In this document: piece after piece, positions 5,234 to 5,506 of the stretch | How the letters are laid out: every line of letters starts with the position of its first letter | How positions within the stretch are numbered: the first letter of the stretch is position 1 | NCBI GenBank assembly: GCA_018896395.1 | Contig: JAHIMN010000045.1 | Location: forward strand, 1 to 5,506 | Direction of reading: 5' to 3' | DNA length: 5,506 bases | Source of the DNA: Verrucomicrobiota bacterium | Lineage (GTDB): Bacteria; Verrucomicrobiota; Kiritimatiellia; JAAZAB01 | The notes under the pieces: model-generated | The model's input: only the letters and a program-made list of their open reading frames with translations | What the model was told of the DNA's origin: nothing | Databases searched by the model: none | Program-made: the position numbers and the translations under genes

Positions 5234-5249
5234 TAACTGGCGCCGGTTA
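5234..5249. promoter_or_regulatory. operator-like near-palindrome in the dehydrogenase leader
   Basis: TAACTGGCGCCGGTTA is a 16-base palindrome with one mismatched pair. It lies between the predicted transcription start (about 5268) and the start codon of the dehydrogenase. Its core CTGGCGCCGG recurs inverted at 5333-5342 on the other side of the promoter. Such placement suits a dimeric repressor, for instance of the LacI type common near sugar genes, but no regulator gene is in view. Confidence 0.4.
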
Positions 5250-5274
5250 AGACACCGACGCTTACGAAATGCTT

Positions 5275-5303
5275 TTTATAAGGCAAACGGTATGAGATTA
5301 CAA
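5275..5303 (-). promoter_or_regulatory. sigma-70-type promoter candidate for the dehydrogenase-isomerase pair
   Basis: Reading the minus strand, TTGTAA (5303-5298) and TATAAA (5280-5275) are separated by exactly 17 bases and have four and five matches to the consensus. A run of T residues lies just upstream (5310-5305). Transcription would begin near 5268, leaving a leader of about 88 bases before ATG 5180 that contains the near-palindrome at 5234-5249 and an inverted CGGTTT/AAACCG pair (5195-5200 and 5215-5220) near the ribosome binding site. Confidence 0.45.
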
Positions 5304-5332
5304 CAAAAAAGTGGCGCAGGGGAATGGGCCTT

Positions 5333-5342
5333 CCGGCGCCAG
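5333..5342. promoter_or_regulatory. second copy of the operator-like core word
   Basis: CCGGCGCCAG is the exact reverse complement of CTGGCGCCGG at 5237-5246. The centres are 96 bases apart and flank the -35 and -10 boxes at 5303-5275. The outer bases do not extend the palindrome here, so this copy may be a weaker site or chance in GC-rich DNA. Confidence 0.3.
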
Positions 5343-5388
5343 ACCCGGGGACAGCAACTGACACCGGCAACATCTTACACTTCCGGTC

Positions 5389-5417
5389 TTGTGCAGGGGG
5401 AACGAACTTCCTATACT
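5389..5417 (+). promoter_or_regulatory. promoter candidate for the phosphoesterase gene
   Basis: TTGTGC (5389-5394) and TATACT (5412-5417) are separated by 17 bases. The -10 box has five of six consensus bases, the -35 box only the TTG part. Transcription would begin near 5424, about 43 bases before ATG 5467. Confidence 0.35.
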
Positions 5418-5466
5418 CCAATCAAACAGCCTCGTTCTCATCGAACAAATGCGGAAAGCGGGAATT

Positions 5467-5506
5467 ATGCGCATTGCCGTCGTCTCTGATATCCATGCCA
5501 ATCTGC
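5467..5506 (+). CDS. calcineurin-like metallophosphoesterase, N-terminal fragment cut by the window end
   Basis: Thirteen codons are visible, MRIAVVSDIHANL, a clear match to the first strand and D-x-H metal motif of YfcE/MJ0936-type phosphodiesterases: D8 and H10 would bind the dinuclear metal centre, and the AN after them is typical of the SDIHAN subgroup. These soluble enzymes hydrolyse phosphodiesters; the natural substrate cannot be told from this fragment. GCGGGA lies just before the ATG. Another in-frame ATG at 5449 would add MRKAGI, but family proteins usually begin at MRIAVVSD, so 5467 is preferred. The gene is divergent from the dehydrogenase, sharing the 5181-5466 control region. 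Confidence 0.8.
   Translation, partial: MRIAVVSDIHANL

Overview
The window looks like a piece of a GC-rich bacterial chromosome from an uncultured or little-studied lineage. The pairing of a Gfo/Idh/MocA oxidoreductase with a TIM-barrel sugar isomerase, together with a divergent GuaA-like enzyme and families I cannot name, recalls PVC-type bacteria (Lentisphaerota, Kiritimatiellota, Verrucomicrobiota). That placement is an inference without a marker gene.

Layout from left to right: (1) 1-851, the C-terminal part of a GuaA-type ATP-pyrophosphatase on the + strand, beginning exactly at its P-loop and broken by one apparent single-base loss near 430. (2) 852-1132, a non-coding stretch with a candidate promoter, a repeat built from a CTTTGTGCCTTTG-like word, and a small hairpin. 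(3) 1133-2103, a two-gene unit visibly richer in A/T than its flanks: a 71-residue beta-rich protein and a 247-residue secreted protein with a calcium-loop-like motif. (4) 2226-2958, an overlapping MNT nucleotidyltransferase and HEPN pair, a toxin-antitoxin-like cassette. (5) 2959-3098, previously easy to call intergenic, reads on the minus strand as the tail of a ParD-like antitoxin joined through a TAATG overlap to the first 19 codons of a ParE-like toxin, i.e. a decayed parDE operon cut on both sides. (6) 3099-5180, a minus-strand pair: Gfo/Idh/MocA dehydrogenase (upstream) and a sugar phosphate isomerase/epimerase (downstream), separated by a 186-base spacer with a long inverted repeat. 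(7) 5181-5466, a divergent regulatory region with a good promoter for the dehydrogenase, two inverted copies of a 10-base operator-like word around it, and a promoter candidate for (8) a calcineurin-like phosphoesterase starting at 5467 and running off the window.

The dehydrogenase and isomerase probably act together on a sugar or inositol-like polyol, by oxidation and then epimerisation or isomerisation; the substrate cannot be read from sequence. The middle of the window (about 940-3098) has the character of accessory DNA: base composition shift, a toxin-antitoxin-like pair, remains of a second toxin-antitoxin locus, and uncharacterised small genes. The most notable points are the parDE remnant abutting the HEPN stop codon, the lack of the usual HEPN RNase motif beside an intact nucleotidyltransferase, and the altered substrate-site motifs of the GuaA-like enzyme.
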